From: an uncultured Actinomycetes bacterium
GTDB lineage: Bacteria > Actinomycetota > Acidimicrobiia > Acidimicrobiales > RAAP-2
Direction of reading: 5' to 3'
Length of the DNA stretch: 64,000 bases
Assembly (NCBI GenBank): GCA_903924205.1
Contig: CAIYAP010000007.1
Location: forward strand, 1-64,000
The notes beneath the pieces are model-generated. The model was not told where the DNA came from. It saw only the letters and a program-made list of their open reading frames with translations, and did no database searches. Numbering within the stretch: position 1 is the first letter of the stretch; each line of letters starts with the position of its first letter. The translations under genes were made by a program, and so were the position numbers. Below, piece by piece: positions 26,407 to 35,469 of this stretch.

Positions 26407-27170
26407 ATCCTCTCTTTGACGTCAGCGGAAAAGTTGTCGTGGTGACCGGTGGGTCACGAGGTATCGGCGAAATGATCGCTCGAGGCTTCGTTGACGCGGG
26501 CGCAAAGGTCTACATCTCGTCGCGTAAAGCAGATGTGTGTGAGCAACTCGCTGCTGAGCTGTCTCAGTTCGGCGAGTGCATCGCCATCGCGGCAAACCTG
26601 TCGCTGGAGTCAGAGTGTCAGCGCCTCGCATCGGAGATCGCGGCTCGAGAAGACCACCTCGACGTATTGGTGAACAATGCGGGCGCTACCTGGGGTGCAC
26701 CGATGGCGGAGTACGACGAGGCCGCGTTCGAGCGTGTGCTGGCGCTGAACGTCAAGGCAGTGTTTCACCTCACCAAGTTCTTGCGACCACTTCTCGATGC
26801 CGCAGGAACGCCCGACAGCCCCGCTCGCGTCATCAATATTGGATCTATCGACGGCATCCACGTGCCCATCATGGAGAGTTACGCCTATTCCGCATCGAAG
26901 GCGGCAGTGCATCAATTGACGAGGCACCTCGCACGGTTTCTCGCGCCCGCGGTGACGGTGAACGCCATTGCGCCCGGACCCTTTGAGTCAAAGATGATGG
27001 CGGCGACCTTGGACGCCTTCGGCGAGGCAATCGCGGCGGGTGCGCCCATGAAACGCATCGGCCGACCATCGGACATGGCGGGAACGGCTATCTTCCTCGC
27101 ATCCCCGGCGGCCAGTTACATCACGGGGGCGATTATCCCTGTTGATGGCGGCATCGCCACCATTGGCTAA
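26403..27170 (+). CDS. Short-chain dehydrogenase/reductase
   Basis: A 255-residue classical SDR. The NAD(P) motif is VTGGSRGIGEMIARGF, with NNAGATWG, the catalytic YAYSASKAAVHQL (Tyr and Lys) and INIGSIDG providing Ser. APGPFESKMMA and PVDGGIATIG at the end are typical of the family that includes FabG-like and RhlG-like reductases. ATG 26403 is chosen over a frame extending 26 codons upstream, because homology starts at LFDVSGKVVVVTGG and a -10 box precedes it. The stop abuts that of the convergent htrA gene. The substrate is unknown. Confidence 0.88.
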   Translation: MNPLFDVSGKVVVVTGGSRGIGEMIARGFVDAGAKVYISSRKADVCEQLAAELSQFGECIAIAANLSLESECQRLASEIAAREDHLDVLVNNAGATWGAPMAEYDEAAFERVLALNVKAVFHLTKFLRPLLDAAGTPDSPARVINIGSIDGIHVPIMESYAYSASKAAVHQLTRHLARFLAPAVTVNAIAPGPFESKMMAATLDAFGEAIAAGAPMKRIGRPSDMAGTAIFLASPAASYITGAIIPVDGGIATIG

Positions 27171-28388
27171 CTAGCCAATACCCAGCGTGGCGGTCACCGT
27201 CAGGTGAGTCGAACCTCTCACGAGGCCCACTCGCACTTTGTTACCGGGACGGTGGCTCTGCATAAAGGCCGTGACCTGGTCGGCGTTGGTAATGCTGCGT
27301 CCGTTCATGGCGATGATGACATCACCGCTGTGAATGCCCGCCTTGTCTGCTGATCCGCCCATCACGACCTGGAGGACGAGGGCGCCACTTGTGACGGTGA
27401 GATTGTCCGACTGCGCCACGCTCGGGTCGACGGTCATGATTTCGACACCTAGGCGTGCCTTGTGGGACGTGATGATGCCACCCTTCGTCAGAAGGGGGAT
27501 TTCGATTTCGAGGCGGCTCGCCGGAATGGCGAATCCAATGTTTTGCGCCGAAGATCCATCAGGCAAGGTGCCGGCCACCGCGGTGTTCATTCCGATCACG
27601 TGACCCAGCGCGTCGAGAAGGGGCCCACCGGAGTTGCCGGGGTTGATGGCCGCATCAGTTTGAATCATGTTGCTGAGAGTTTCGCTGGACGTGGCAGACG
27701 AATCAGACGCCGTCACGGTGCGACCGAGCGCGGAGACGATTCCCTGCGTCACGGTGGGTGTGCCCGCGGCGAGCCCCAGAGCATTGCCAATGGCCACCAC
27801 GGCGTCGCCGACGACGAGGGTCGTCGAGTTACCGAACGTCACACTGGGTAGGCCGGAAATGTTGTCGATCTTGATGAGAGCTATGTCATTCGCGGGGTCC
27901 GTGCCAATCAGCGTGGCGGAGAGGGGCGTGAGCCCCCCCGTGCGCGTCACGGTGATGTCACCACCGGTGATGGCAGCGGAAATCACGTGATTGTTAGTGA
28001 GAACTAATCCGTCGGCGGAAATAATCATGCCGGTGCCCTGGTCTTCGCTGCCACCGGCCTTCACGTCAATGGACACGACCGATGGGCTTACCTTGGTCAC
28101 CAACTGCGGGATGGTGGCGCCGGAGGGCAACAGCGCCCCCGAGTGACCCGCATTGGAAGTCTGAATCGATACCGAGTTCGACGTTCTCCCCTGGTGGCCC
28201 GCGACGTAACCCGCGGTTGCGCCGAAGATGGCGGCGACGAGCACCGTGACCACGAGCGGGACGCCTTTGCGCGTGGGTGTCGAGGTGGGCGCGATCCAAT
28301 CGTCGAGAACTGGAGGAGCAACACTCGTTACCGGCTCAACAGGTGGCACAGGCTGCGGGATATCCGACGTAGGAATCTGATCACTCAT
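27171..28388 (-). CDS. HtrA/DegP-type membrane-anchored serine protease
   Basis: A 405-residue envelope quality-control protease. The layout is a Pro-rich cytoplasmic tail (1-40), a transmembrane helix (about 43-64), a trypsin-like domain with the triad His in LTNNHVIS, Asp in ANDIALIKI and Ser in NPGNSGGPLL, then a PDZ domain (about 300-405; GDVIIAMNGRSITNADQV). It degrades or binds misfolded exported proteins outside the membrane. ATG 28388 (MSDQIPTS) is chosen over a 19-codon-longer frame because TAGTCT sits seven bases before it. The gene ends exactly where the SDR ends, inside GGCTAACTAGCC. Confidence 0.93.
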   Translation of the reverse strand: MSDQIPTSDIPQPVPPVEPVTSVAPPVLDDWIAPTSTPTRKGVPLVVTVLVAAIFGATAGYVAGHQGRTSNSVSIQTSNAGHSGALLPSGATIPQLVTKVSPSVVSIDVKAGGSEDQGTGMIISADGLVLTNNHVISAAITGGDITVTRTGGLTPLSATLIGTDPANDIALIKIDNISGLPSVTFGNSTTLVVGDAVVAIGNALGLAAGTPTVTQGIVSALGRTVTASDSSATSSETLSNMIQTDAAINPGNSGGPLLDALGHVIGMNTAVAGTLPDGSSAQNIGFAIPASRLEIEIPLLTKGGIITSHKARLGVEIMTVDPSVAQSDNLTVTSGALVLQVVMGGSADKAGIHSGDVIIAMNGRSITNADQVTAFMQSHRPGNKVRVGLVRGSTHLTVTATLGIG

Positions 28389-28395
28389 GGCTCTC

Positions 28396-28401
28396 AGACT
28401 A
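28396..28401 (-). promoter_or_regulatory. -10 box for htrA at 28388
   Basis: TAGTCT on the minus strand, seven bases upstream of the ATG; it falls inside the longer alternative frame. Confidence 0.55.
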
Positions 28402-28476
28402 AACACCGAACCATAAGGAGACCATGAGAATTGATGAAATTTCATGAAGGCGAGGTTCCGCTAGATTACGAGGGCT

Positions 28477-29718
28477 ATGTCGCGACGAATCGATATCGAA
28501 ATCACTTCCCTCTCTGGATCAACCGCCACCTGGCGTGCCGCAGGGGCCAAGCTGCCGAAGGGAGCGCTGGACGCCTCGGCCTTGGGTGTTGATGTCACCG
28601 TGGGTCAGGTATACCGCGCCGAAATCGAGCAAACAATGGACAGCTCCGAGGTGGTCTCGCTGGCCGCTCCGAAGACGGCATCGCCGCTGGACCCACGTAA
28701 TGAGCGACTGACTCTCATCGCCAAGGAAGACAAGGGTCCGGATGTCACGGTGACCTATGCGCCCAAGGGCAAGGGTCGTCCGCGTGGCGATCGCGATGAC
28801 CGTCCGCGTGGCGATCGTCCTGACCGACCCCGCACTCCTCGTCCCGAGGGTGCCAGCGACCGTCCCCGCGCACCGCGTGGCGACGGCGCCGAGAAGAAGG
28901 GCCCGCGCCGCGAAGGTCGTCCGGAGCGTGGAAAGCGCCCCGAGGGTCTTCCCCAGATCACCACGCACCGCAATGCCCTTCTCGCTACTTTGTCGGCGGA
29001 AAACATCGTGATTGCCGAGCAACTTCTCCGAGGCGGCCTGCCCGCCGTGCGAACTGCCGTCGAAGAGCAGAACAAGAACGCGGTCGCTCAGGGTCGCCCA
29101 ACCATCAACGCCGAGTCCATTTTGGCGGCCGCAGAGGCCATTTTGGGTTCCGTGAACTTGGCCGCTTGGAAGGACCGCGCCGCTGGCGCGATTTCCCTGG
29201 GCCGCGAGGTTCGTTTGCGTGACTTGCGCCAAGTGGTGACGTCGAGTCGTACCGTCATCTTGGACGACGAAGGCAAAGCCCAGGTGAAAGAGCTGAAAGA
29301 CGTTCTCACCGCCCGCATCGAGCACCTGGTGACCAACTGGCGCAGCGCGCTGGAGAAGGCCATTGAGTCGAAGAACGCTGACGAGGCATTGCGACTCACC
29401 GCCACGGCACCGGATTCGTCGGCCAAGCTGTCGAGCGAACTCGCCGCACAAATCTCTGAATTGGCATCCCAGGCACTTTCCGTCGAGGCGACACCAGCGG
29501 CGTGGATCGCCACTTTGGAGCTTGCTGTTGACTCACCGGTGCGTCGTTCTATCAAGCCCGCGGGTATCCCTGACAACGAGGCGGCAAAGACTGCTGCCGT
29601 GAAGAACGCCGGTGCCATTCCGGCGATTGCCACGTTGCTCGGTATGAAGGTACCGCCGCCGCCGCCGGCACGTCCGGCCGCTCGTCGTCGTCCGACTACT
29701 TCTCGCCCATCGCGATAA
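28477..29718 (+). CDS. Protein with Arg/Asp/Gly/Pro-rich disordered middle, unknown
   Basis: A 413-residue protein. Residues 1-95 look like a small beta-rich domain. Residues 95-155 are a charged, disordered stretch built from RPRGDRDD and RPRGDRPD repeats, in which a DNA repeat of about 17 bases (CGTCCGCGTGGCGATCG) occurs twice. Residues 160-390 are helical (VIAEQLLRGGLPAVRTAVEEQN; ALEKAIESKNADEALRLTA). The end is Pro- and Arg-rich. No enzyme motif is visible. The composition suggests nucleic-acid binding, which is inference. It starts at ATG 28477; TAGATT is nine bases upstream. Confidence 0.7.
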   Translation: MSRRIDIEITSLSGSTATWRAAGAKLPKGALDASALGVDVTVGQVYRAEIEQTMDSSEVVSLAAPKTASPLDPRNERLTLIAKEDKGPDVTVTYAPKGKGRPRGDRDDRPRGDRPDRPRTPRPEGASDRPRAPRGDGAEKKGPRREGRPERGKRPEGLPQITTHRNALLATLSAENIVIAEQLLRGGLPAVRTAVEEQNKNAVAQGRPTINAESILAAAEAILGSVNLAAWKDRAAGAISLGREVRLRDLRQVVTSSRTVILDDEGKAQVKELKDVLTARIEHLVTNWRSALEKAIESKNADEALRLTATAPDSSAKLSSELAAQISELASQALSVEATPAAWIATLELAVDSPVRRSIKPAGIPDNEAAKTAAVKNAGAIPAIATLLGMKVPPPPPARPAARRRPTTSRPSR

Positions 29719-30064
29719 AGCGGGCGGTCAGACCGGCCGACTCGCCCAGCGACTTAATGGATCGCTCCCCCGGAAGAGCTAAGAGCAGTGCGTCTGGATA
29801 GTCCTCATTGACGTGGCGCCACAGCTGTGTTCCACGACCGAGTCGACGCTGCGCTTCTACGACGTAAATCACCGCAAATTGCGGACTTTCGCCGACCACG
29901 ACGGCGAACGAATCATCATCGCCATACCAGCGCGCCTCTGGGGCGTCCAGGAAATCAATCGACGTCGCACCGGCTTGGGCCGCCACGAACTCGCACAGCT
30001 CCACTCCCCCGCGTAAATCACGGACGGCGGCAACAGCCTCCAGCCACCGAGCGTGCTGGCTCAC
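29696..30064 (-). CDS. GNAT-like small protein
   Basis: A 122-residue protein. FAVIYVVEAQRRLGRGTQLWRHVNEDYPDALLLALPGERSIKSLGESAGLTARF resembles the acetyl-CoA-binding half of GNAT acetyltransferases (the R-x-x-G-x-G/A loop appears as RRLGRGTQ). The N-terminal half is divergent, so enzymatic function is uncertain. GTG 30064 overlaps the stop of the upstream gene (GTGA). The 3' end overlaps the convergent gene by 23 bases. Confidence 0.6.
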   Translation of the reverse strand: MSQHARWLEAVAAVRDLRGGVELCEFVAAQAGATSIDFLDAPEARWYGDDDSFAVVVGESPQFAVIYVVEAQRRLGRGTQLWRHVNEDYPDALLLALPGERSIKSLGESAGLTARFIAMGEK

Positions 30065-30468
30065 GCGTCACCGAGAGCGTCAAGGATTGAACGCCGCCCG
30101 CGTGTGGCGCGCTCGTACACCAGCACTGCTTGTCGCAGGCTGTCGTCAGAACCCTCTAGGACGCTCAGAATCTCGGTTCCGGACAGAGCGTCGTAGTCGG
30201 GCCACGGTGGGGTGAGACTCTCGGTCGGCAACACTGGTTCGTGCGTCGGCTCACCAGCGGGTGCATCCGCCACCTTCTCGGTGGACTCCCAGAAGGCCCG
30301 CAGTTTTTGAGAACCCACGAGGAGGGTGAGCTGACCAATCGCCTTCGCTTGGCGTAGTTCCTTCGCCATCTTGTCATTATGGGGAACATGCTGCTCCGCC
30401 AACTTCTCTAATGCTCGGGCAATCCGCCCGACACTGTGAAGTGCGGAGCCGACGGGGTCGTTAGACAC
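30061..30468 (-). CDS. Helical protein of unknown function
   Basis: A 135-residue protein beginning SNDPVGSALHSVGRIARALEKLAEQHV. It is largely alpha-helical with a Pro/Glu-rich linker and ends in a helix (RQAVLVYERATRGRRSILDALGDA). No family is recognised. I place the start at GTG 30468, which overlaps the end of the DUF4193 gene by eight bases, rather than in the longer upstream frame, which would run through the zinc-ribbon region of that gene in another phase. It is the middle gene of a coupled three-gene unit. Confidence 0.55.
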   Translation of the reverse strand: MSNDPVGSALHSVGRIARALEKLAEQHVPHNDKMAKELRQAKAIGQLTLLVGSQKLRAFWESTEKVADAPAGEPTHEPVLPTESLTPPWPDYDALSGTEILSVLEGSDDSLRQAVLVYERATRGRRSILDALGDA

Positions 30469-30898
30469 AGTCTCGGCACAGGCTCTTGGGTCGATCAGCC
30501 AACTGGCTGGTCTTCTTGAGCAAGCGACAACTCGAACAACGGAATTCGTCATCTTGCTTCGGGAGAACAGAGTCGGTGACTTCGCCCTTCTCCTCTGGCT
30601 CGGCGGGAACATCCTCGTCGTCATCGGAGTCAGACTGCAACAGCATCGTCTTCGCCATGACCTCGTCGAGAGCTAGCTCGACGTCTTGGTCGATCGTGAG
30701 GTCGTCTTCGTCGTCGATCGCGACAGGCGCGACCTCGGAGGTGTCGTCAGTTTCGTCGCCGTCGCCCTCAGGAGCCGCCTCTTCGTCGGCAGCCTCGTCG
30801 AGGTCGTCACTCTCCTCTTCTATCTCGTCTGTAGCCTCAAAGCCGTCAGCGAGATCTTCCTCATCAAAGACATCGTCGGAATCAGTATTTTTTGTCAT
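30461..30898 (-). CDS. Acidic protein with DUF4193 zinc-ribbon end
   Basis: A 145-residue protein. The first 110 residues are extremely rich in Asp and Glu. The C-terminal 35 are the actinobacterial DUF4193 zinc ribbon, with cysteines in CSSCRLLKKTSQLADRPKSLCRDC, two CxxC pairs. The family is common in Actinobacteria and its function is unknown; a ribosome- or polymerase-associated role is speculative. GAGGA precedes ATG 30898, and TATAGT lies further upstream, so this gene is leadered. Confidence 0.85.
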   Translation of the reverse strand: MTKNTDSDDVFDEEDLADGFEATDEIEEESDDLDEAADEEAAPEGDGDETDDTSEVAPVAIDDEDDLTIDQDVELALDEVMAKTMLLQSDSDDDEDVPAEPEEKGEVTDSVLPKQDDEFRCSSCRLLKKTSQLADRPKSLCRDCV

Positions 30899-30921
30899 GG
30901 CATATCCTCAATTGCGAGGGC

Positions 30922-30927
30922 ACTATA
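30922..30927 (-). promoter_or_regulatory. -10 box for DUF4193 gene with leader
   Basis: TATAGT on the minus strand about 23 bases upstream of ATG 30898. The leader contains GAGGA, a usable ribosome site. Confidence 0.5.
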
Positions 30928-30952
30928 CCCCCACACCGTTGGTGGTGGTGCG

Positions 30953-32584
30953 TCAGCCCACTTCGTTGGCTAATTGCGAGCGTCGCTGGCGTGCGTTTTC
31001 GGCTGCCCGTTCGGCGGCCAGGCGCTCAAGATCGACGTCGCTGGTGTCCACATGCGTCATCGATCCCGCGATTCGCTCGTGTCCCGCGACGTCGCGGATT
31101 TGGCGATGGAGTTCGTGGGCAATGCGACGGTAGCTCGGGTGACCCTGGGGCCCCGAACGTAGTTCGATGAGATGCATCGCCTCACGTGCGTTCATGTGGA
31201 GCACGTAACGAATTCGGAAGGCCAAACTGACGGCATATTGAGCCTGCAGCGGGAATTCGTCGTAGAGCAGCTCATACAGGGCGGCAGAGCGGTCGAGGCA
31301 CTCCTGGAATCGATCGGCGAGCCCCGCGTCGATAATCGGATCGGGGATGTCCGCACCCAGATTCGTCGTCAAGGGCTGCCATTCGACGGTCAACATGCGG
31401 TGTCGCTGAAGGTCTCGGAAGGCGCCGTAATCACTCGTGATCTCGAAGCGGTAGGAAGTGGACTCAAAGGCGCGGCCCGGCTTGTATCGACGGTTACGCC
31501 GCTCCCCCACGTACGAGGCCATGATGGCGGTTTTATCGGCCTCTGACAGGCTAGATATCCCTCGACGAGCCTCCTCGTGACTGAGGTGCGATTGCGAGAA
31601 CGTAATCGCCTCCAGGACTCGCTCCTCACCGGCAGGATCGAATTCGATGAGCGAGACGCGATCGCGGTCGTCGGCGACATTTACCGAGCCAAAGAGATCA
31701 CGAAGCATGGTCTGGGTGGCTCCGCGTGAGTCCTCGAGGTATGCCGACCACTCGCCGCCACGCTCGGGAAGATCGACGCGACGAAGGAATGACGGAATCA
31801 CTTTTCGCAGCTCCGTCAGCATCAATTCGGAATATTCTCGGACTTCGGGGAGTGGATGCGCACGCATACGCAGCAGAAGCTGCTCGTAGCCCTGCCCCGA
31901 GCCGTAGATGCCCATGTTGCTCATCGACGAGGCTGGCAATAATCCCCGGACGGAGTCCAGCGCTTTCGCGCGAACGGCCTGGCGCCACGCAAAGTCGGAA
32001 TCTTCGGCCGTCTTCGGGAACTTCTTCGCGAAATAATCGATCATGAGGAGCAGCATTTCGCCGTAGGTGTCGAAAATGCGGTCCATGTCGCCGATGTAAC
32101 GAGCACCGTAGGAACTCTCGAGAATTTCGGGAGCGCGGTAGTAGCGGTATAGCCCATTTCCGAGGCGCTTGTCGTAGGCGAGGTACCGAGTGGATTGCTC
32201 GAGGTAGCTCATCAAGCGTCCCCATTCGAGAACCTTGGTCAAAACATTGGAAGCCTGTTCACACGCGAGGTGCACTCCGCCGAGTTGGGCCACCGAGTCG
32301 TCGCCATACTCAAAGAAGACCTTCTGGTACAGCTCGTCAGCACGATCGAGGCCGACGGTGGCATCAACGGTAAGGTCCCCTTCGAGGTCGAGGTCACCGA
32401 CAAATTCGTCAAGAAAAAGTCGACGCAGACTCTTGGCCGAACGTGAATATCGAGCGAATAGCGCCCCCTTGACGACTTCCGGCAGGTTGACGAGAGCGAA
32501 AACCGGTTCGTCGAGGTTCGTGAAGTACCGGCGCAATATCTCGCGCTCAGGGGCGGTGAATTCCTCGACGACGTAGGGGTGCAT
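30953..32584 (-). CDS. thyX: Double-length ThyX-family (flavin-dependent thymidylate synthase-like) protein
   Basis: A 543-residue protein, about twice a normal ThyX (200-250), made of two ThyX-like halves. The first half carries the end of the RHRxxSxxxxSxR signature as R123-LM-S126-YLEQ-S131-T-R133 but has Trp-Gly where Arg-His should precede. The second carries R394-H395-R396 but T399, P404 and T406 in place of the Ser, Ser and Arg, and later has NAREAMHLIELR, the C-terminal ThyX segment. Thymidylate synthesis from dUMP is expected of the family. Whether this form does it with pooled half-sites is unknown. It is separated from the helicase gene by 24 bases. Confidence 0.8.
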   Translation of the reverse strand: MHPYVVEEFTAPEREILRRYFTNLDEPVFALVNLPEVVKGALFARYSRSAKSLRRLFLDEFVGDLDLEGDLTVDATVGLDRADELYQKVFFEYGDDSVAQLGGVHLACEQASNVLTKVLEWGRLMSYLEQSTRYLAYDKRLGNGLYRYYRAPEILESSYGARYIGDMDRIFDTYGEMLLLMIDYFAKKFPKTAEDSDFAWRQAVRAKALDSVRGLLPASSMSNMGIYGSGQGYEQLLLRMRAHPLPEVREYSELMLTELRKVIPSFLRRVDLPERGGEWSAYLEDSRGATQTMLRDLFGSVNVADDRDRVSLIEFDPAGEERVLEAITFSQSHLSHEEARRGISSLSEADKTAIMASYVGERRNRRYKPGRAFESTSYRFEITSDYGAFRDLQRHRMLTVEWQPLTTNLGADIPDPIIDAGLADRFQECLDRSAALYELLYDEFPLQAQYAVSLAFRIRYVLHMNAREAMHLIELRSGPQGHPSYRRIAHELHRQIRDVAGHERIAGSMTHVDTSDVDLERLAAERAAENARQRRSQLANEVG

Positions 32585-32608
32585 GGCGTAGTGAGGTTAG
32601 AGCGCAGG

Positions 32609-34735
32609 TCAGCCGCGGTGGTGTATCCCCGATGGACCAGCCACGACCGAGCGAACAACCCCCTCAAGCATGACCTGGACCGTTTCGAAGGTCTCGTTGT
32701 CACCGGCACGTTGGGAGAGGATCCCAATCTGCTCGCCTAAATCGGCCACTTGCTTGGCATGGCGCACGAAGTCTCCCGGCGACAAGGTCCCTACCTCGGC
32801 GTCGGCGATATCGAGCACCGTTCCGAGAGGAGCGCCACGAGTCCATGCCGCCATTGCGGCACCCAAGGTGCCATCGGGGGTGCGAGCATGACGCACGTGG
32901 TGCTGCGCTTCGATGTCGATGACCTGCAGGGCGATAATGCGAGCGTCGCTGGTTCGCTCCGCGATTGATGCGCGACGAACGGGGCCAAGGCGATCGCCGG
33001 CCTTCTTCTTTCGATCCGTGGCTTTCGGTGCGGGCGTAGTTCGCGACCGCTTGCCTTCATAAATGAAGCTGGAGATGATGGCAGCCAACGTCGCAGGTTC
33101 ACAATCAGAGAAGAGACCTTGACGCCAGCATTCGGTGATGAGTAAGTCACTCTCGTGGTAAACCGCGCGTAGAGACTCACCCGCCTCTGTCAATCCCCAG
33201 CCATCGGCGTAGCCCAAATCAGTAAGAACGGCCACGCGGGCGAGGAGGTGCTCCGTGAGGGAGCGACGCGACATGTGGTGACGGCGGTCGACCTCGAACT
33301 GCGCATACGAACGCTGGAGAATTTCGATGGACGTTTCTTTATCGAAATGGTGAAGCAAGTTCGTGGTGAGGTTATAGGTCGGTCGGAACGACGAATGGAG
33401 GTCCGGTGGAGGCGCGACCGCGACTCGCGCGATCTCCATGAGAGTGGTGTCAGAGTTGAAAACGATGATGGCGTGTCCCTCATCGTCGAGACCACGTCGA
33501 CCCGCGCGACCGGTGAGTTGCGCAAACTCTCCGGAATTGAGATGGGCCCGCCCGGCGTCCGAGTATTTCGTAAATCTCTCGATGACCACCGAACGCGCCG
33601 GCATATTGATTCCGAGGGCCAGTGTTTCCGTCGCAAACACGGCAAAGAGGAGACCTTCGGAGAAGCATTGTTCGACAATTTCTCGAAAAGTCGGAATCAT
33701 TCCGGCATGGTGCGCGGCAACTCCGGCACCGAGGCAGCCGACAAAGGAGTCAAAGCCCAGGGCGGTGAGGTCTTCATCGCGAAAGTTCTGCACTTTCTCA
33801 AAGGCAATCTCATTGATTCGTGCACGTTGATCTGAGTTGGTGAATCGAAGGCCGTCGCGCAAGCATTGTCGCACCGCGTCGTCACACGCAGCTCGAGAGA
33901 AGATGAAGGTGATGGCGGGAAGGAGGTTTTCGTTCTCCAGGACTCGCAGAATCTCAGATCGCCGTGGTGTGCTGTAGGGCGCGGGCGGCTGGGACGACTT
34001 AGGGCCATGCCATTGGCTTCGATTGCGAAACTTCTTGGTCGCCAGCATGGAATTGTCAATCTTCTTTGCAGGTTCCGACAGCCGGGTTCCGTTCAACAGA
34101 TTGACCAATTCGGGGCGATCTTGTCCTCGTCGCTGAGCGATGACGTGATGATGAATCTCGATGGGGCGATGCTCTTCGACGATGACTTGGGTCGGTCCGC
34201 GAACTTCTTCTAACCACTCACCCAGTACGCGAGCATTATTTATGGTGGCCGACAGCGCCACGAAACGTACGTGCCGCGGCGTCAAAATAAGGACTTCTTC
34301 CCACACCCCGCCGCGAAAGGGGTCTTGTAGGTAGTGAACCTCGTCCATGATGACCAGAGTGACGTTGGGTATGTAGTGGCTATCGGCCAAGAGCATGTTG
34401 CGGAGAACTTCGGTCGTCATGACGATGACATCACCGTTGCGATTGATGGATGTATCTCCGGTGAGTAGTCCCACTCGACCCTCGCCGTACCGGTCGACGA
34501 GCTCTCGATACTTCTGGTTGCTCAATGCTTTCAGGGGCGTGGTGTAGAACGCTCGACCTCCCTGGGCAAGAGCGTCTTCGATGGCATAGGTCGCAACCAA
34601 AGTCTTGCCGGAGCCGGTGGGTGCGCTGACTAGGACGTTATTTCCTTGGTCCCATGCCTCAAAGGCTTCAATCTGGAAATCATCGACTCCGAATCCGAGC
34701 GACGCCACGAAGGCGTCGCGTTCGACGAGGTTCAC
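32609..34735 (-). CDS. Ski2/Mtr4-type superfamily 2 helicase (HelY-like)
   Basis: A 708-residue ATP-dependent RNA/DNA helicase. Motifs are SAPTGSGKT (I), TTPLKALSNQK (Ia), LLTGDTS, MDEVHYL (II, DEVH), LSATINN (III), FIFSRAACDD (IV), ATETLALGINMP (V) and QLTGRAGRRG (VI). The C-terminal domain is shorter than in mycobacterial HelY (about 900 residues), so part of the accessory region is missing. The neighbourhood TatA-TatC-helicase downstream of pafA is the mycobacterial order. GTG 34735 overlaps the tatC stop by four bases. Confidence 0.92.
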   Translation of the reverse strand: MNLVERDAFVASLGFGVDDFQIEAFEAWDQGNNVLVSAPTGSGKTLVATYAIEDALAQGGRAFYTTPLKALSNQKYRELVDRYGEGRVGLLTGDTSINRNGDVIVMTTEVLRNMLLADSHYIPNVTLVIMDEVHYLQDPFRGGVWEEVLILTPRHVRFVALSATINNARVLGEWLEEVRGPTQVIVEEHRPIEIHHHVIAQRRGQDRPELVNLLNGTRLSEPAKKIDNSMLATKKFRNRSQWHGPKSSQPPAPYSTPRRSEILRVLENENLLPAITFIFSRAACDDAVRQCLRDGLRFTNSDQRARINEIAFEKVQNFRDEDLTALGFDSFVGCLGAGVAAHHAGMIPTFREIVEQCFSEGLLFAVFATETLALGINMPARSVVIERFTKYSDAGRAHLNSGEFAQLTGRAGRRGLDDEGHAIIVFNSDTTLMEIARVAVAPPPDLHSSFRPTYNLTTNLLHHFDKETSIEILQRSYAQFEVDRRHHMSRRSLTEHLLARVAVLTDLGYADGWGLTEAGESLRAVYHESDLLITECWRQGLFSDCEPATLAAIISSFIYEGKRSRTTPAPKATDRKKKAGDRLGPVRRASIAERTSDARIIALQVIDIEAQHHVRHARTPDGTLGAAMAAWTRGAPLGTVLDIADAEVGTLSPGDFVRHAKQVADLGEQIGILSQRAGDNETFETVQVMLEGVVRSVVAGPSGIHHRG

Positions 34736-35469
34736 TTCCCCGCCAGCTTGCCAATGCCGATGGAGCCAAAGTAGAAGAAGATGAGGGGAATCATCATCAC
34801 GAACATGCTCACCGGGTCACCACTAGGCGTTAACACCGCCGCACCAACCGTGATACCGATAATGGCCGGACGCCAGTGGCGCAACAAGGTCTGAGGCGAC
34901 ACGACGCCCGCAAACTCCAGTGCGACCAAGATGACGGGAAATTCGAACGTTGCCCCAAAGGCCACCATCATCAAGATCACGAGACTGAGATATTGATTCG
35001 GGTTGTAATACGGAGTGAGCGAGTGCCCCCCGATGGCCACGAGGAACTTGAGCGCGTGAGCGAACGAGAAGTAGGCCACCAGGCAACCGGCGAGGAAGAA
35101 AACAATCGAAGCCGATACGAAGGGCACGGCGTAGCGACGTTCCTTTTGGCGTAACCCCGGTGTCACGAAGCGCCACAACTGCCAAAAGATCACGGGAGTT
35201 GCTGCCAGGCCACCGCCGAAGAACGCGATCTTGATGCGAAGCGATAATCCATCCAAGGGACCGGTAGCGATGAAGTGGCAGGTGTGCTGGGGACTGATAT
35301 CGCAGTAGGGCTTCGACAGCCAATCAAGGATGCTCGTGTAGCCGATGAAGCAGATGGTTCCCAAGACCAAAATTGCCACGGTGCAAATTAAAAGTCGACG
35401 TCTAGCTTCCGCGAGATGCTGCCCAATCGACATGCCTGATTGGGCTCGTGTGAACGATTTGCCTGCCAT
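34732..35469 (-). CDS. tatC: Sec-independent translocase TatC
   Basis: A 245-residue integral membrane core of the twin-arginine translocase, which recognises RR signal peptides and exports folded proteins. It has six predicted helices and the conserved SIGQHLAEARRRL N-terminal segment, FIATGPLDGLSLRIKIAFFGG, GLRQKERRY and FAVILVALEFAGVV-like helices (read here as FEFPVILVALEFAGVV). The start overlaps the tatA/B stop by one base, so the two are coupled. Confidence 0.95.
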   Translation of the reverse strand: MAGKSFTRAQSGMSIGQHLAEARRRLLICTVAILVLGTICFIGYTSILDWLSKPYCDISPQHTCHFIATGPLDGLSLRIKIAFFGGGLAATPVIFWQLWRFVTPGLRQKERRYAVPFVSASIVFFLAGCLVAYFSFAHALKFLVAIGGHSLTPYYNPNQYLSLVILMMVAFGATFEFPVILVALEFAGVVSPQTLLRHWRPAIIGITVGAAVLTPSGDPVSMFVMMIPLIFFYFGSIGIGKLAGK

